Below the pieces are notes generated by a model. It did no database searches and had not been told where the DNA came from. It saw nothing but the letters and a program-made list of their open reading frames with translations. Positions 38,326 through 48,019 of a stretch of DNA of 64,000 bases are shown here, one piece after another. Each line of letters starts with the position of its first letter. Within the stretch, counting starts at the first letter, position 1. The translations under genes were made by a program, and so were the position numbers. Where the stretch lies: NCBI RefSeq assembly GCF_000758325.1, contig NZ_CP009459.1:248001-312000 (forward strand). Direction: 5' to 3'. The DNA comes from Cedecea neteri. Its GTDB lineage: Bacteria; Pseudomonadota; Gammaproteobacteria; Enterobacterales; Enterobacteriaceae.

Positions 38326-39336
38326 ATGGCGACAATTAAGGATGTGGCTCGGCTGGCTGGTGTGTCTGTCGCCACGGTTTCACGCGTCATCAACCACTCC
38401 CCAAAAGCCAGCGATGCCTCAAAGCAGGCGGTGAATAGCGCCATGGAAGCGCTGAATTATCATCCCAACGCTAACGCGAGAGCCCTTGCCCAACAGGCCA
38501 CTGAAACTATTGGCCTGATTGTAGGCGACGTGTCCGATCCCTTCTTTGGCTCGATGGTTAAAGCCGTGGAACAGGTTGCCTACCGCACCGGCAACTTCCT
38601 GCTTATCGGCAATGGCTACCACAGCGAACAAAAAGAACGCCAGGCCATCGAGCAGCTGATTCGCCACCGCAGCGCTGCGCTGGTTGTTCACGCTAAAAAG
38701 CTCCCGGATGAAGAGCTGATCTCGCTGATGAAGCAAATCCCCGGCATGGTGCTCATTAACCGCATTGTGCCAGGGTTTGAGCAGCGCTGCGTTGCGCTCG
38801 ATGACCGCTACGGCGCCTGGCTTGCTACGCGCCATTTGATTCAGCAGGGGCACACCCGCATCGGCTACATCTGTTCCAACCACCAGATATCGGACGCAGA
38901 AGACCGCCTCCAGGGTTATTACGACGCGCTCCGCGAGCACAATATCCCCGTCAACGAGCGTCTGGTGACCTTTGGTGAACCCGATGAAAGCGGCGGTGAG
39001 CAGGCCCTGACGGAGCTGCTGGGGCGTGGCAAAAACTTCACTGCCGTAGCCTGCTACAACGACTCAATGGCCGCCGGGGCGATGGGCGTGCTGAACGACA
39101 ACGGCATTGATGTTCCCGGTGAGATTTCGCTGATTGGCTTTGATGACGTGTTAATTTCACGCTACGTGCGGCCAAAGCTGACCACGGTTCGCTACCCGAT
39201 TGTGACCATGGCGACTCAGGCAGCCGAACTCGCGCTGGCGCTGGCCGAAAACCTGCCGCTGCCGGAAATTACCCACATGTTCAGCCCGACGCTGGTGCGA
39301 CGCCACTCGGTCGCTTCTCCAGGCGACAACGGTTAA
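38326..39336 (+). CDS. galR: Galactose operon repressor GalR
   Basis: A LacI-family repressor of 336 aa (E. coli 343). The HTH is MATIKDVARLAGVSVATVSR, followed by the hinge helix (about 46-58, NANARALAQQ) and a periplasmic-binding-protein-like galactose domain. It represses gal genes when galactose is absent. Two GAL operators lie upstream, so it is probably autoregulated. Its stop overlaps the convergent GNAT gene by 4 nt. Confidence 0.95.
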   Translation: MATIKDVARLAGVSVATVSRVINHSPKASDASKQAVNSAMEALNYHPNANARALAQQATETIGLIVGDVSDPFFGSMVKAVEQVAYRTGNFLLIGNGYHSEQKERQAIEQLIRHRSAALVVHAKKLPDEELISLMKQIPGMVLINRIVPGFEQRCVALDDRYGAWLATRHLIQQGHTRIGYICSNHQISDAEDRLQGYYDALREHNIPVNERLVTFGEPDESGGEQALTELLGRGKNFTAVACYNDSMAAGAMGVLNDNGIDVPGEISLIGFDDVLISRYVRPKLTTVRYPIVTMATQAAELALALAENLPLPEITHMFSPTLVRRHSVASPGDNG

Positions 39337-39779
39337 AGCGTAAGTTGATAAAGATGTACGGGCTCGGGGTAATCCAGCCCGTCGCCAATGTAGCGCCAGC
39401 CAAACCGTTCATAATAGGCTTTACAGGCCGAATAGAGATACAAAGACTCAAAACCCAGATTGCGGGCATATTCCACAACGTGCCGCTGTAAAAGCTCGCC
39501 CAACCCTTTCCCCCGCTGGCTTTCATCAATATACAACGCCGCCAGCCAGGGCCAGAGATCCTGCCGGCTAATCAGATCACAGCGCCACAGCCCGACGGTG
39601 CCCACCATCTTTTCTCTCTCCAGCGCAATAAACGTCAGAGGCATTTCGCCTTCCCGCTGGCTGGCGGCAACAATAGACGCAAAAAAGCCTCGGCTTTCCT
39701 GACTGCCAAACGCCTGCCAAAGCCACTCCGTGACTTGTTCTGCGTGCTGAGGGGCCTGGTACAACGGGACAATTTTCAC
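39333..39779 (-). CDS. GNAT-family N-acetyltransferase
   Basis: A 148-aa single-domain GNAT protein. The acetyl-CoA loop is in LYIDESQRGKGLGELLQRHV (about 87-106; the R-G-K-G-L-G core) and the C-terminal fold has LYLYSACKAYYERFGWRYIG. The substrate is unknown. It lies between galR and lysA, convergent with galR with a 4-nt overlap. E. coli has no gene in this slot, so it is a local addition. It has no close tie to the galactose genes. Confidence 0.85.
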   Translation of the reverse strand: MKIVPLYQAPQHAEQVTEWLWQAFGSQESRGFFASIVAASQREGEMPLTFIALEREKMVGTVGLWRCDLISRQDLWPWLAALYIDESQRGKGLGELLQRHVVEYARNLGFESLYLYSACKAYYERFGWRYIGDGLDYPEPVHLYQLTL

Positions 39780-39929
39780 AACGATAGACTCCTAAAAAAC
39801 CACACCAAATTCTGAAAGCGTGATCCGGGACGACAATTTGCACGGCGAAACGGCAAGGCCGCTTGCGGGCGAAACTCCTGTGATAAACTGCTGGAAAATC
39901 GCGACAGCGTCCAGATCGGGAAGGAAACA

Positions 39930-40961
39930 ATGGTAACAATGTTAGATGTCTCGTTACGCGCAGGGGTTTCCAAAGCGACGGTATCTCGCGTGTTAAACGG
40001 CACCGGACAGGTTAAAGCAAGCACCCGCGAACAGGTGTTTAAGGCCATGGAAGAGCTGGGCTATAAGCCTAATTTTCTGGCACGATCGCTGGCAAACCGC
40101 AGCAGTAACAGCATCGGGCTGGTTGTCTCTACTTTCGATGGCTTCTACTTCGGTCGCCTGCTGCAGCAGGCTTCACGCCGCACGGAATTCTACGGTAAAC
40201 AGCTGATCGTCACCGACGGGCATGACACGCCGGAAAAAGAGCTGGATGCCGTCCAAATGCTGGCGGACAGGCACTGCGACGCCATCGTGCTCTACACGCG
40301 CTTTATGAGCGAGCGGGCGCTGATGTCGCTGATGAATGCCATTCAGGTGCCGCTGGTGGTCATTAACCGGGACGTCACCCAGGCCCGTGAACGCTGCGTC
40401 TTCTTCGAACAGCAGGATGCCGCCTTTCAGGCCACCGAATACCTTATCCAGCAAGGCCACCGGGAAATCGCCTGCATTACCGTGCCTATTTCCACGCCAA
40501 CCGGCAAAGCGCGCCTGATGGGTTATCGGAAAGCGCTGCAAAAACATGGCATAGCGTGGGATGAAAACCGGGTGAAATACGGGGATTCGACCATGACTGA
40601 AGGGCACCATCTGTGCCAGGAGCTACTGACCAGCGGCGTAACCTTCAGCGCGCTGTTTTCCTGTAACGACGATATGGCGCTGGGTGCTTCGAAAGCGCTG
40701 CACCAGGCCGGGATCCGTATTCCACAGGATATTTCGCTGTTCGGCTTTGACGACGCGCCGAGCGCCCAGTGGCTGGAACCGGCGCTGTCATCCGTCTATT
40801 TGCCCATCGACAACATGATCATTACCGCCATCGATCAAGCTATTAAGCTGGCAAGTGGCGAACCGTTAGCGCCAATTCCGCCGTTTGTGGGGACGCTGGT
40901 ACTAAGGGATTCCGTTGCACCCGGCCCCTTTTTCGAGGCCGGACGGAAGGTATCAAAGTAG
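39930..40961 (+). CDS. LacI-family transcriptional regulator, AscG-like
   Basis: A 343-aa LacI-type regulator: HTH MVTMLDVSLRAGVSKATVSR, hinge about 48-60, then a sugar-binding domain ending with VLRDSVAPGP. Within the family it most resembles AscG, the beta-glucoside (ascF/ascB) repressor, but no glucoside genes are beside it, so its ligand and targets are unknown. No clear palindromic operator lies in the 150 bp upstream. Its end overlaps the convergent lysA by 9 nt. It is an addition relative to E. coli. Confidence 0.85.
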   Translation: MVTMLDVSLRAGVSKATVSRVLNGTGQVKASTREQVFKAMEELGYKPNFLARSLANRSSNSIGLVVSTFDGFYFGRLLQQASRRTEFYGKQLIVTDGHDTPEKELDAVQMLADRHCDAIVLYTRFMSERALMSLMNAIQVPLVVINRDVTQARERCVFFEQQDAAFQATEYLIQQGHREIACITVPISTPTGKARLMGYRKALQKHGIAWDENRVKYGDSTMTEGHHLCQELLTSGVTFSALFSCNDDMALGASKALHQAGIRIPQDISLFGFDDAPSAQWLEPALSSVYLPIDNMIITAIDQAIKLASGEPLAPIPPFVGTLVLRDSVAPGPFFEAGRKVSK

Positions 40962-42215
40962 CTCGAGCGCCAGCAGCTCCTGAATCGTCTGGCGGCGGCG
41001 AATCAGGCGCGCGCTGCCGTTATCAAACAGCACTTCCGGCAGCAGCGGGCGACTATTGTAGTTAGATGACATCGAAGCCCCGTATGCGCCGGTATCGTGC
41101 AGCACCAGGTAATCACCCGGTTTTACCGGCGGCAGCAGGCGGGTTTCTACCTTGCCGCCTTCCTGCTGGGTAAACACATCTCCGGACTCGCACAGCGGCC
41201 CCGCCACCACCGTTTCTTTCGGCTGCAGAGCAGACAGATCCCGCCCATCCCCCGCCAGCGCGGAAATATGGTGATAACTGCCGTACATAGACGGACGCAT
41301 CAGATCGTTAAAACCAGCGTCGATCAGCACAAAGTGGCGGGATCCCATATCTTTCACCGCGCGCACCTGCGAAACCAGCACCCCGGCTTCCGCCACCAGG
41401 AAACGCCCCGGCTCGATCTCCAGCTTCACCGGGTGCCCCAGATGAGCGGCAATTTTTTCACGCGCGGTATTCCACAGGCCGTAATAGTGATCAGTATTGA
41501 TCGTTTCCTCACCTTCGCGGTAAGGAATGGACAGCCCACCGCCCGCAGAAATCGCCTCAAGATCCTGGCCGAAGTCGATGACCTGCTGCACCATTGCACC
41601 GCAGACCTGCTCGAGATGGCCATAATCCACGCCGGAACCAATGTGCATATGGATACCCACCAGATGGATACCGTAGCGCTGCATCGCTTCCAGTGCTTTC
41701 GGCATATCGCTCAGCCAGATGCCGTGCTTACTGTTCTCGCCGCCGGTGTTGGTTTTCTGGCTGTGCCCATGCCCAAAGCCCGGATTAATACGCAGCCAGA
41801 CGCGGTGCCCCGGCGAGACTTCGCCGAGCTGATGCAGCATATCCACAGATCCGATATTGACCGGGATATTCTGCTCGGCCACCAGCGCCAGCGTGGCGTT
41901 ATCAATTACGTCGGCGGTAAAGACGATATCATCCGGGTTTTCCAGCGGCTTGTAGCCTGCCGCCAGTGCGCGCTCGATTTCCCCCTGCGACACCGAATCC
42001 ACCTTCACGCCCTGCTCACGCATCAGTTTCAGGATGTGGATATTCGAGCAAGCCTTTTGGGCAAAGCGAATCACATCGAACTGGCGCAGCTGGGCAATTT
42101 GCTGGCGAATGATCTCCGCGTCATATACCCAAACCGGGCAGCCAAATTCAGCAGGCAGGGTCAGCAAGTTTTGCGCGTTCAGCGCGGTGGTGGTGTCGTG
42201 CAGCGAGCGTGGCAT
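40953..42215 (-). CDS. lysA: Diaminopimelate decarboxylase
   Basis: A PLP enzyme of 420 aa (the E. coli length) that converts meso-diaminopimelate to L-lysine. It has an alanine-racemase-like barrel with the PLP lysine in RFAQKACSNIH (about 54), the phosphate loop SAGGGLSIPY, EIEPGRFLVAEAG, and the substrate cysteine in GPLCESGDVF. It is divergent from lysR, which activates it in E. coli. The 181-bp divergent promoter region carries an inserted REP-like palindrome. Confidence 0.97.
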   Translation of the reverse strand: MPRSLHDTTTALNAQNLLTLPAEFGCPVWVYDAEIIRQQIAQLRQFDVIRFAQKACSNIHILKLMREQGVKVDSVSQGEIERALAAGYKPLENPDDIVFTADVIDNATLALVAEQNIPVNIGSVDMLHQLGEVSPGHRVWLRINPGFGHGHSQKTNTGGENSKHGIWLSDMPKALEAMQRYGIHLVGIHMHIGSGVDYGHLEQVCGAMVQQVIDFGQDLEAISAGGGLSIPYREGEETINTDHYYGLWNTAREKIAAHLGHPVKLEIEPGRFLVAEAGVLVSQVRAVKDMGSRHFVLIDAGFNDLMRPSMYGSYHHISALAGDGRDLSALQPKETVVAGPLCESGDVFTQQEGGKVETRLLPPVKPGDYLVLHDTGAYGASMSSNYNSRPLLPEVLFDNGSARLIRRRQTIQELLALELL

Positions 42216-42326
42216 GGTGAACTCCGGGTAAACGTCATTTTCCCTATTACGCCACAGAGAGTGAGGGATAAAAAATATCGTTTTCTAGCGAGTCTATTCA
42301 AATATGATATGGTTTAGAGAACGCCC

Positions 42327-42369
42327 CTCACCCTACCCCTCTCCTCAGAGGGGAGAGGGCCAGGGTGAG
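42327..42369. repeat. REP-like long palindrome between lysA and lysR
   Basis: Arms CTCACCCT / AGGGTGAG and CCCTCTCC / GGAGAGGG are nested around a short loop, giving a strong imperfect 43-nt hairpin. It lies 27 bp before the lysR start and within the lysA-lysR divergent region. A related sequence occurs at 52588-52625. Confidence 0.75.
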
Positions 42370-42396
42370 CGTAAACAACATCAGCGGAATAACACC

Positions 42397-43320
42397 ATGC
42401 CAGCCATCAACCTGCGCCACATCGAAATCTTCCACGCCGTGATGACGGCCGGCAACCTCACCGAAGCCGCAGGCCTGCTGCACACCTCCCAGCCCACGGT
42501 CAGCCGGGAGCTGGCGCGCTTTGAAAAGCTCATCGGCCTGCAGCTGTTCGAGCGCAGCCGGGGCCGTCTTTACCCCACCGTTCAGGGGTTAAGGCTGTTT
42601 GAAGAGGTTCAGCGCTCCTGGTACGGGCTGGATCGTATTATTAATGCCGCCGAAAGCCTGCGTGAGTTCCGCCAGGGCGAACTGTCCATCGCCTGCCTGC
42701 CGGTATTTTCTCAGTCCTTTTTACCGCGCCTGATGCAGCCGTTTCTGGCCCGCTACCCGGAACTCAGCCTGAACATCGTGCCGCAGGAATCCCCGCTGCT
42801 GGAAGAGTGGCTGTCTGCCCAGCGCCACGACCTGGGGTTGACGGAAAACATCACCACGCCTGCCGGAACGGAACGCCAGACCCTACTCACTCTGAATGAA
42901 GTTTGCGTGCTGCCCGCCGGGCACAAACTGGCCGCGAAAGCAGAACTCACGCCGCAGGATTTTGCCGGGGAGAATTACATCAGCCTGTCGCGGACCGACA
43001 GCTATCGCCAGCTGCTGGACTCGCTGTTTCAGGAACATGACGTCAAGCGAAGAATGGTGGTGGAAACGCACAGCGCCGCGTCCGTCTGCGCGATGGTTCA
43101 GGCAGGGGCTGGGGTGTCTATCGTCAACCCGTTAACCGCGCTGGATTATCATGAACGCGGCGTGGTGGTACGCCGGTTCAGCGTGGCGGTGCCTTTTACC
43201 ATCAGCCTGATTCGGCCCCTGCACCGCCCGGTATCAGCGCTGGTCAGCGCGTTCAGCGACCACTTACAGCACAACATGCATCTCTATAGCGACCCGCTCA
43301 ACGCGCTGCTTAACCGCTAG
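42397..43320 (+). CDS. lysR: LysR, activator of lysA
   Basis: The founding LysR-type regulator, 307 aa from ATG 42397 (MPAINLRHIEIFHAVM). The HTH is GNLTEAAGLLHTSQPTVSRE (about 19-38). The effector domain (about 90-295), with QGELSIACLPVFSQSFLP, binds diaminopimelate in E. coli and activates lysA. The frame is open for 31 codons upstream, but these run through the REP-like palindrome and are not coding. It is divergent from lysA. Confidence 0.96.
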   Translation: MPAINLRHIEIFHAVMTAGNLTEAAGLLHTSQPTVSRELARFEKLIGLQLFERSRGRLYPTVQGLRLFEEVQRSWYGLDRIINAAESLREFRQGELSIACLPVFSQSFLPRLMQPFLARYPELSLNIVPQESPLLEEWLSAQRHDLGLTENITTPAGTERQTLLTLNEVCVLPAGHKLAAKAELTPQDFAGENYISLSRTDSYRQLLDSLFQEHDVKRRMVVETHSAASVCAMVQAGAGVSIVNPLTALDYHERGVVVRRFSVAVPFTISLIRPLHRPVSALVSAFSDHLQHNMHLYSDPLNALLNR

Positions 43321-43321
43321 C

Positions 43322-44488
43322 TTATTGCTCAGTCACCGGCTGCTGATGCCCCGTGCCGTTGCTAAAGTTAATCAGGCAAAGTATCAGGCCAACTACTGCC
43401 AGCGCAGCCGCGGCGACCGGCACCGCAGTCAGGCCGAAGCCACGGTCAATCACCGTGCCGCCCACCCAGGCACCGAGCGCATTGCCCACGTTAAAGGCCG
43501 CAATATTCAGCGTGGACACCAGATTCGGCGCTTCTTTGCCGTGCAGCACCACGTTGATTTGCAGCGCCGGTACGGTAGCAAATGCCGCCATCGCCCACAG
43601 GAAAAGCGTAATTTCCGCCAGCCATGCGGCGTGGCTTGTCCAGCTGAACAGCAACGAGAAGACCGCGATCAGGCTAAAGCTGAGGATCAGGCTGAACGAC
43701 ACCCGCCAGTCCGCCAGCCGTCCGCCCAAAATGTTCCCCACCGTCAGCCCCGCACCAATCAGGAACAGCGTCCAGCTCACGCCCTCTGGCGTAATGCCCG
43801 TTACCTGCAACAGCATCGGCGCCACATAGCTGAACAGCGCGAACATCGCCGCAGAGAAGAACACTGTCATGCAGAGGGACAACCAAAGCTTGCCGTGCGC
43901 CAGCGCTTTGATTTCGCTTTTTAAGTCGGTGGCCTCTTCATCTTTCTGCGACGGCAGACTCACCACCAGCGCCAGGAACGCAATCACCCCGATAACGGCC
44001 ACGCCCCAGAAAGTAGCTCGCCAGCCGTAAAGCTGCCCGAACCAGGTGCCAATCGGCACGCCCAGCACGTTAGCCAGCGTTAAGCCGGTGAACATCAGCG
44101 CCACCGCCGAAGCTTTACGCCCCGCGGGTACGAGACTTGCCGCTACGACTGCGCCAATCCCGAAGAATGCGCCGTGGCACAGCGCCGTAATAACGCGGGC
44201 CAGCATCAGGAAGTTGTAGCTCAGCGCAAGGGCGCACAACAGGTTGCCAACAATGAAAATCACCATCAGCAAAATTAACGACAGCTTGCGCGGCAGTCGG
44301 GCGGTCAGCAGCGCCATGATGGGCGCGCCGATGGCGACCCCCAGCGCATAGCCGCTGATTAGCCAGCCGGCGACGGGAATGGAGACATGGAGATCCCCTG
44401 CCACTTCGGGCAGCAGCCCCATAATCACGAACTCCGTCGTGCCGATGGCAAACGCACTCATCGCCAGCGCCAGTAAGGAAACAGGCAT
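43322..44488 (-). CDS. MFS transporter, DHA1 family (AraJ/YdhP-like)
   Basis: A 12-segment major facilitator of 388 aa from ATG 44488 (MPVSLLALAMSAF), preceded by GGGAGTTATA. The N-terminal AIGTTEFVIMGLLPEVA and motif A-like ALLTARLPRK, with FNVGNALGAWVGG in the C-half, mark the AraJ/YdhP branch of drug and arabinose-type exporters. The substrate is unknown. It stands between lysR and ygeA, where E. coli has none. It ends 1 bp after lysR stops and is convergent with it. Confidence 0.88.
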   Translation of the reverse strand: MPVSLLALAMSAFAIGTTEFVIMGLLPEVAGDLHVSIPVAGWLISGYALGVAIGAPIMALLTARLPRKLSLILLMVIFIVGNLLCALALSYNFLMLARVITALCHGAFFGIGAVVAASLVPAGRKASAVALMFTGLTLANVLGVPIGTWFGQLYGWRATFWGVAVIGVIAFLALVVSLPSQKDEEATDLKSEIKALAHGKLWLSLCMTVFFSAAMFALFSYVAPMLLQVTGITPEGVSWTLFLIGAGLTVGNILGGRLADWRVSFSLILSFSLIAVFSLLFSWTSHAAWLAEITLFLWAMAAFATVPALQINVVLHGKEAPNLVSTLNIAAFNVGNALGAWVGGTVIDRGFGLTAVPVAAAALAVVGLILCLINFSNGTGHQQPVTEQ

Positions 44489-44692
44489 TGTATAACTCCC
44501 GGTTACGAACATGATGAAAGACCATTACGAAATGCAGCGGCCTGCAAAGTGAGGATTTCAGAGGAGCAGCTTTTTGGAATAATGTGCGCTACATAACAAA
44601 TTTATAACACATTAGCGGCCGGGCATGACCCGGCTCGTCGTGGGGGGAAAACGGTATTTCCACTTATTCAATTGATATAAAAGGATAAAATC

Positions 44693-45391
44693 TTACTCAT
44701 CACCGCACATAAAGCGAACTGCATCGGCGGCGTGGATGGCGGCGGTATCAAACACCGGCAGCGGGCAATCCTGCTGGCTGAGCAGCAGGCCAATTTCGGT
44801 ACAGCCGAAAATAACCCCTTCCGCCCCCTGCGCCTGCAGTGCCTGAATCACCTGCTGGTAATAGCGCTTCGACTCAGGGTTAATCACCCCGAGGCAGAGC
44901 TCATCGAAGATTATCTGGTTGATACGCTGACGCTGAGAGGCGTCAGGAATAATCGAGCGGATCCCGAACTGCGCCTGCAGGCGGCCACGATAAAAGTCCT
45001 GTTCCATGGTGTAGCGCGTGCCCAGCAGGGCCACCTGGCTTACTCCGTGCGCTGCAATTACCCGCCCGGTGGCGTCGGCAATGTGCAGAAACGGCAGCGA
45101 GCAGCGGGATTCAATATGCTCCGCGACTTTGTGCATAGTGTTTGTACACAGCACAATGCCTTCGGCACCGGCCTTTTGCAGCCCCAGTGCCGCGTCGGCC
45201 AGCATCTCACCGGCCTTGTCCCACTCACCCGCAGACTGGCAGGCCTCAATCTCGTGAAAATCGACGCTGTGCAGCACAATTTTGGCCGAATGCAGCCCGC
45301 CCAGACGCTGTTTAATCCCTTCGTTAATTAACCGGTAATAGGGAATCGTCGATTCCCAGCTCATGCCGCCCAGCAGCCCAATCGTTTTCAT
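44693..45391 (-). CDS. ygeA: Amino-acid racemase YgeA (Asp/Glu racemase family)
   Basis: A cofactor-independent racemase of 232 aa. The two catalytic cysteines are in VLCTNTMHK (about 83) and [10 protein letters not shown] (about 198). E. coli YgeA is reported as a broad-specificity amino-acid racemase with activity on homoserine and others. It is close to lysR as in E. coli, but araE, which follows in E. coli, is missing. The 204 bp between it and the MFS gene hold a GCCGGG / CCCGGC hairpin near 44618 and nothing else I can name. Confidence 0.94.
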   Translation of the reverse strand: MKTIGLLGGMSWESTIPYYRLINEGIKQRLGGLHSAKIVLHSVDFHEIEACQSAGEWDKAGEMLADAALGLQKAGAEGIVLCTNTMHKVAEHIESRCSLPFLHIADATGRVIAAHGVSQVALLGTRYTMEQDFYRGRLQAQFGIRSIIPDASQRQRINQIIFDELCLGVINPESKRYYQQVIQALQAQGAEGVIFGCTEIGLLLSQQDCPLPVFDTAAIHAADAVRFMCGDE

Positions 45392-45440
45392 TCCTATCCC
45401 CTGTTGCCATTTCCCTCCGGTTATAACTCGTATCCAGAGA

Positions 45441-45465
45441 ATAAAAAAGCCTCCATCAGGAGGCT
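45441..45465 (-). terminator. Terminator of the wzz/fepE-like gene
   Basis: A 7-bp stem AGCCTCC / GGAGGCT with an ATCA loop, with six T following on the minus strand. Confidence 0.8.
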
Positions 45466-45486
45466 CAGGGCTACAACATGTGAGGT

Positions 45487-46608
45487 TTAAACAACGTCCA
45501 GCCTGGTCTTTCTGCTGGATACAAGGTTACGCAGCAGTACAAAACCGCATGCCCCCATCAGGCCAATCAGCGTAGCCGCAATGACCACGATGGATTTTCC
45601 AGTCCCTTCTTTTTTCAACGGTAAAGATGGGTTCATCTGATAGCGGAACGGCTGGAAGTTTACGTCGTTAATTTTGACCTGCGACAGCTTACTCAAATAG
45701 TACTCACGGTTTTGAACGCTGGCGTTTAATTCCGCCACATCTTTAAGCGACGATTCAATTTTCAATTTTTCAGCCAGGCCATCAGCACCCAACGCAACCG
45801 AGTAGTCAGGATCGTCTTTAACTGCTTGCCCATTGCTGTATACCGGTTTCTTAATTCCAGCAGCGTTGGCCACTTCCAGGGAGTAACCCAGTCGCTGGAT
45901 ATTCACTTTATGCTGATTCTCAAGATTTACCCTATCCAACTGCAGTTTGTCTTTCTCCGCTGCACTTTTTAATTCAACGGCATAGCGTAAGTTTTGAACT
46001 ACGTCTTGGTTGACACGCTGAGTAATAAAATCAATGTAGCTGCCCAGTACCTCCTGGGATTCTTCTGCGTTCGGCCCGGTGAAGCTTAACGTCCATGAAG
46101 AATAGTATGTCGCGTTGGTAAGCTTAGGATCCGCATTATTTACCGCTTTAAATCTGGCAGCAGTCTCCTGAATGGCGCGATGCAATATGGCTTTATTATC
46201 CGCATTTTTGGCATCGACGAGGCGTTTAACATAGTCAGAGTTGGCTAAATACGCTTCACGCAATGCCTGGGAATCAAAATCCTTCAGGAAATTTTGATAA
46301 ATATGCTCAGCATCAACATTTGTAGCAACGTCCAGCACGGAAAGTTGTACCGTTGCCCGGCGAAGTTCAATCAGTTGGGACGACTCAGGAAGGGTAACAA
46401 TGGCCTGGCTAGACCATTTTTGAGGCAATAGAAAACTAAATATCAGCCCAACAAAAGCGGCAACAACCGTGATGAAAGCCACCGTTTTTTTGGCTGCGTA
46501 AAGAGATCCCAATAGCTCGAGCAGGTCAATTTCCTGTTTCTGTTCAGTGACTACAGGAAAAGCACGAATATCTTCCAGTGGAGCACTTTTTAACTCAATT
46601 GCGGACAT
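45487..46608 (-). CDS. fepE: O-antigen chain-length regulator, Wzz/FepE family
   Basis: A polysaccharide co-polymerase of 373 aa from ATG 46608 ([10 protein letters not shown]); the frame can also start at TTG 46617. The layout is typical: cytoplasmic tail, TM1 (about 42-61), large periplasmic helical domain with coiled-coil character, then a Pro-rich segment and TM2 (about 338-360). The block [20 protein letters not shown] is shared with E. coli FepE, which sets very long O-antigen modal length. It is away from any O-antigen cluster and replaces araE next to ygeA. The symbol is by similarity. Confidence 0.82.
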   Translation of the reverse strand: MSAIELKSAPLEDIRAFPVVTEQKQEIDLLELLGSLYAAKKTVAFITVVAAFVGLIFSFLLPQKWSSQAIVTLPESSQLIELRRATVQLSVLDVATNVDAEHIYQNFLKDFDSQALREAYLANSDYVKRLVDAKNADNKAILHRAIQETAARFKAVNNADPKLTNATYYSSWTLSFTGPNAEESQEVLGSYIDFITQRVNQDVVQNLRYAVELKSAAEKDKLQLDRVNLENQHKVNIQRLGYSLEVANAAGIKKPVYSNGQAVKDDPDYSVALGADGLAEKLKIESSLKDVAELNASVQNREYYLSKLSQVKINDVNFQPFRYQMNPSLPLKKEGTGKSIVVIAATLIGLMGACGFVLLRNLVSSRKTRLDVV

Positions 46609-46956
46609 GTTAACCAACTCATAATAGGTGCCAGGTGAAATTATTCCTCTAGGGAATTAATAGATTGAACACAGAGCAAAAAAAAGTAACAACAATTTAA
46701 TTACTGGTATTTAACACCACGCGCTAAAAGCACTGCACGTAGTTTTGTGAAAAGGGCGTTTTTTGGGCATTATTACCAAGAATAATCTTAAAAACAACCA
46801 ACCAATATTGAGATTTGTTTTTTTCTCAAAAATAGAAATGAGATCCAGCGCACCATTTCTTGTGGGCGGGTGCTACATGAAGGGGATTGTGTTGATGCGT
46901 GCTCACGAAACGTTGAGAAACATCAGTGAATAATAACAAAATGTTACACTGATGAA
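46609..46956. other. Gene-free AT-rich spacer upstream of fepE
   Basis: This 348-bp spacer separates two minus-strand genes. It is far richer in A and T than its surroundings, has no open frame of note, and must hold the fepE promoter. The only pattern is a partial RcsAB-box-like palindrome at 46777-46790 (CAAGAATAATCTTA, about 11 of 14 positions matching the consensus as I recall it). AT-rich character is typical of horizontally acquired, H-NS-bound promoters. Confidence 0.5.
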
Positions 46957-47916
46957 TTAGTGAGGAAAGGCGATAGCTTCTTCGGCAGGAGGAAAAATGC
47001 TTACCTGGGGAGTAACCAGCTCTTCTTCCTCCCAGAACCGGGCGATTTCCGCCTGCACCCAGTCACAAAAATAGCCTACTCGCGGCAGTTCCCGCTTGCC
47101 CTGGGGGATCTCCAGCCAGTAACCATTTCCACTCTCAAGCTCCAGCTCCGCCAGCGGCACCAATAATCCCCCACGCAGCTCGTTGCGGACCATCATCCGA
47201 TCGAGCACCGCATAGCCCGCGCCGGTCACGCAGGCGTTGATCACCTGATCCTCAGTGCTGAACTCTAGCCCGCCGGAAAGCAGGCTGTCCTTTTCTCCCG
47301 TCGCCGCAAGCCAGCGCGACCAGTTATCCAGCCGGATGTCGCCGTTAAGAATGTGCAACTGCGGCTGCGAGGCCAGCGGCGGAAAAACACCATCAATCAT
47401 CAGCAGCGGGCTAGCCACCAGCAACAGTTTTTCATGACACAGCCACTGCCCCCTGCCTTCGCTTTCCTGGCGGGTACCAAAACGAATGGCGCAGTCAAAA
47501 TCGCTGTATTTCTGCCGGGTTTCGCTGATAAGGGCAATTTGTAGCTGGCCATTGCGCTGGCGAAGCGCCACCAGCCTTGGAGCCAGCCAGCGGGTGGCAA
47601 AGGTCGGGGCAACCTGCAGGCGCAGGTGCTGGAAAGGGTTGCGAAGCTGAACGCGGCAAATGCCCTCTTCAAGAATATCCAGCGACTGGCGCACTACCGG
47701 CAGCAGCAACATCGCATCCTGGGTTAGCTCCAGCCCACTGTGGGTCCGCACAAACAGCAGTTTTCCGAGAAACGCTTCGAGCTGTTTGATTTGCCGACTG
47801 GCTGCGCTCTGGGTAATACACAAGGCCTGCGCAGCCTTGCTAAAGCTAAGCGTCCGGCAGGTCTCTTCAAAGACCCTTAACATACTGAGTGACGGGAGTT
47901 TTCTCATTGTTGTCAT
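46957..47916 (-). CDS. LysR-family regulator, GcvA-like, divergent from the Fae operon
   Basis: A LysR-type regulator of about 319 aa from ATG 47916 (MTTMRKLPSLSML); alternatives are ATG 47907 (three codons on) and ATG 47940. The HTH is LSFSKAAQALCITQSAASRQ, followed by a ligand-binding domain. The N-terminus 'LPSLSMLRVFEETCRTLSFS' is of the GcvA/AmpR type. It is divergent from the MFS-Fae-AKR-ALDH operon, so it is the likely controller of that operon. The inducer is unknown. Confidence 0.87.
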   Translation of the reverse strand: MTTMRKLPSLSMLRVFEETCRTLSFSKAAQALCITQSAASRQIKQLEAFLGKLLFVRTHSGLELTQDAMLLLPVVRQSLDILEEGICRVQLRNPFQHLRLQVAPTFATRWLAPRLVALRQRNGQLQIALISETRQKYSDFDCAIRFGTRQESEGRGQWLCHEKLLLVASPLLMIDGVFPPLASQPQLHILNGDIRLDNWSRWLAATGEKDSLLSGGLEFSTEDQVINACVTGAGYAVLDRMMVRNELRGGLLVPLAELELESGNGYWLEIPQGKRELPRVGYFCDWVQAEIARFWEEEELVTPQVSIFPPAEEAIAFPH

Positions 47917-48019
47917 TATCCGCGGGCAAGCGCCAGTCATGTTAATAATATGTTTCTAACCTGCCCTGAAACGCCATCCCTCGCCGCACCTATTTCTGCA
48001 AAACAGGAGGAGGATCACA

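Noticed and set aside
41097-42317. 406-codon open frame opposite lysA
   Set aside because: It lies fully antisense to lysA, which has all catalytic motifs; no family similarity and no ribosome-binding site.
44617-44634. Hairpin GCCGGG / CCCGGC as terminator of ygeA
   Set aside because: There is no T-run on the minus strand and it is about 60 nt past the stop codon; too weak to list as a feature.
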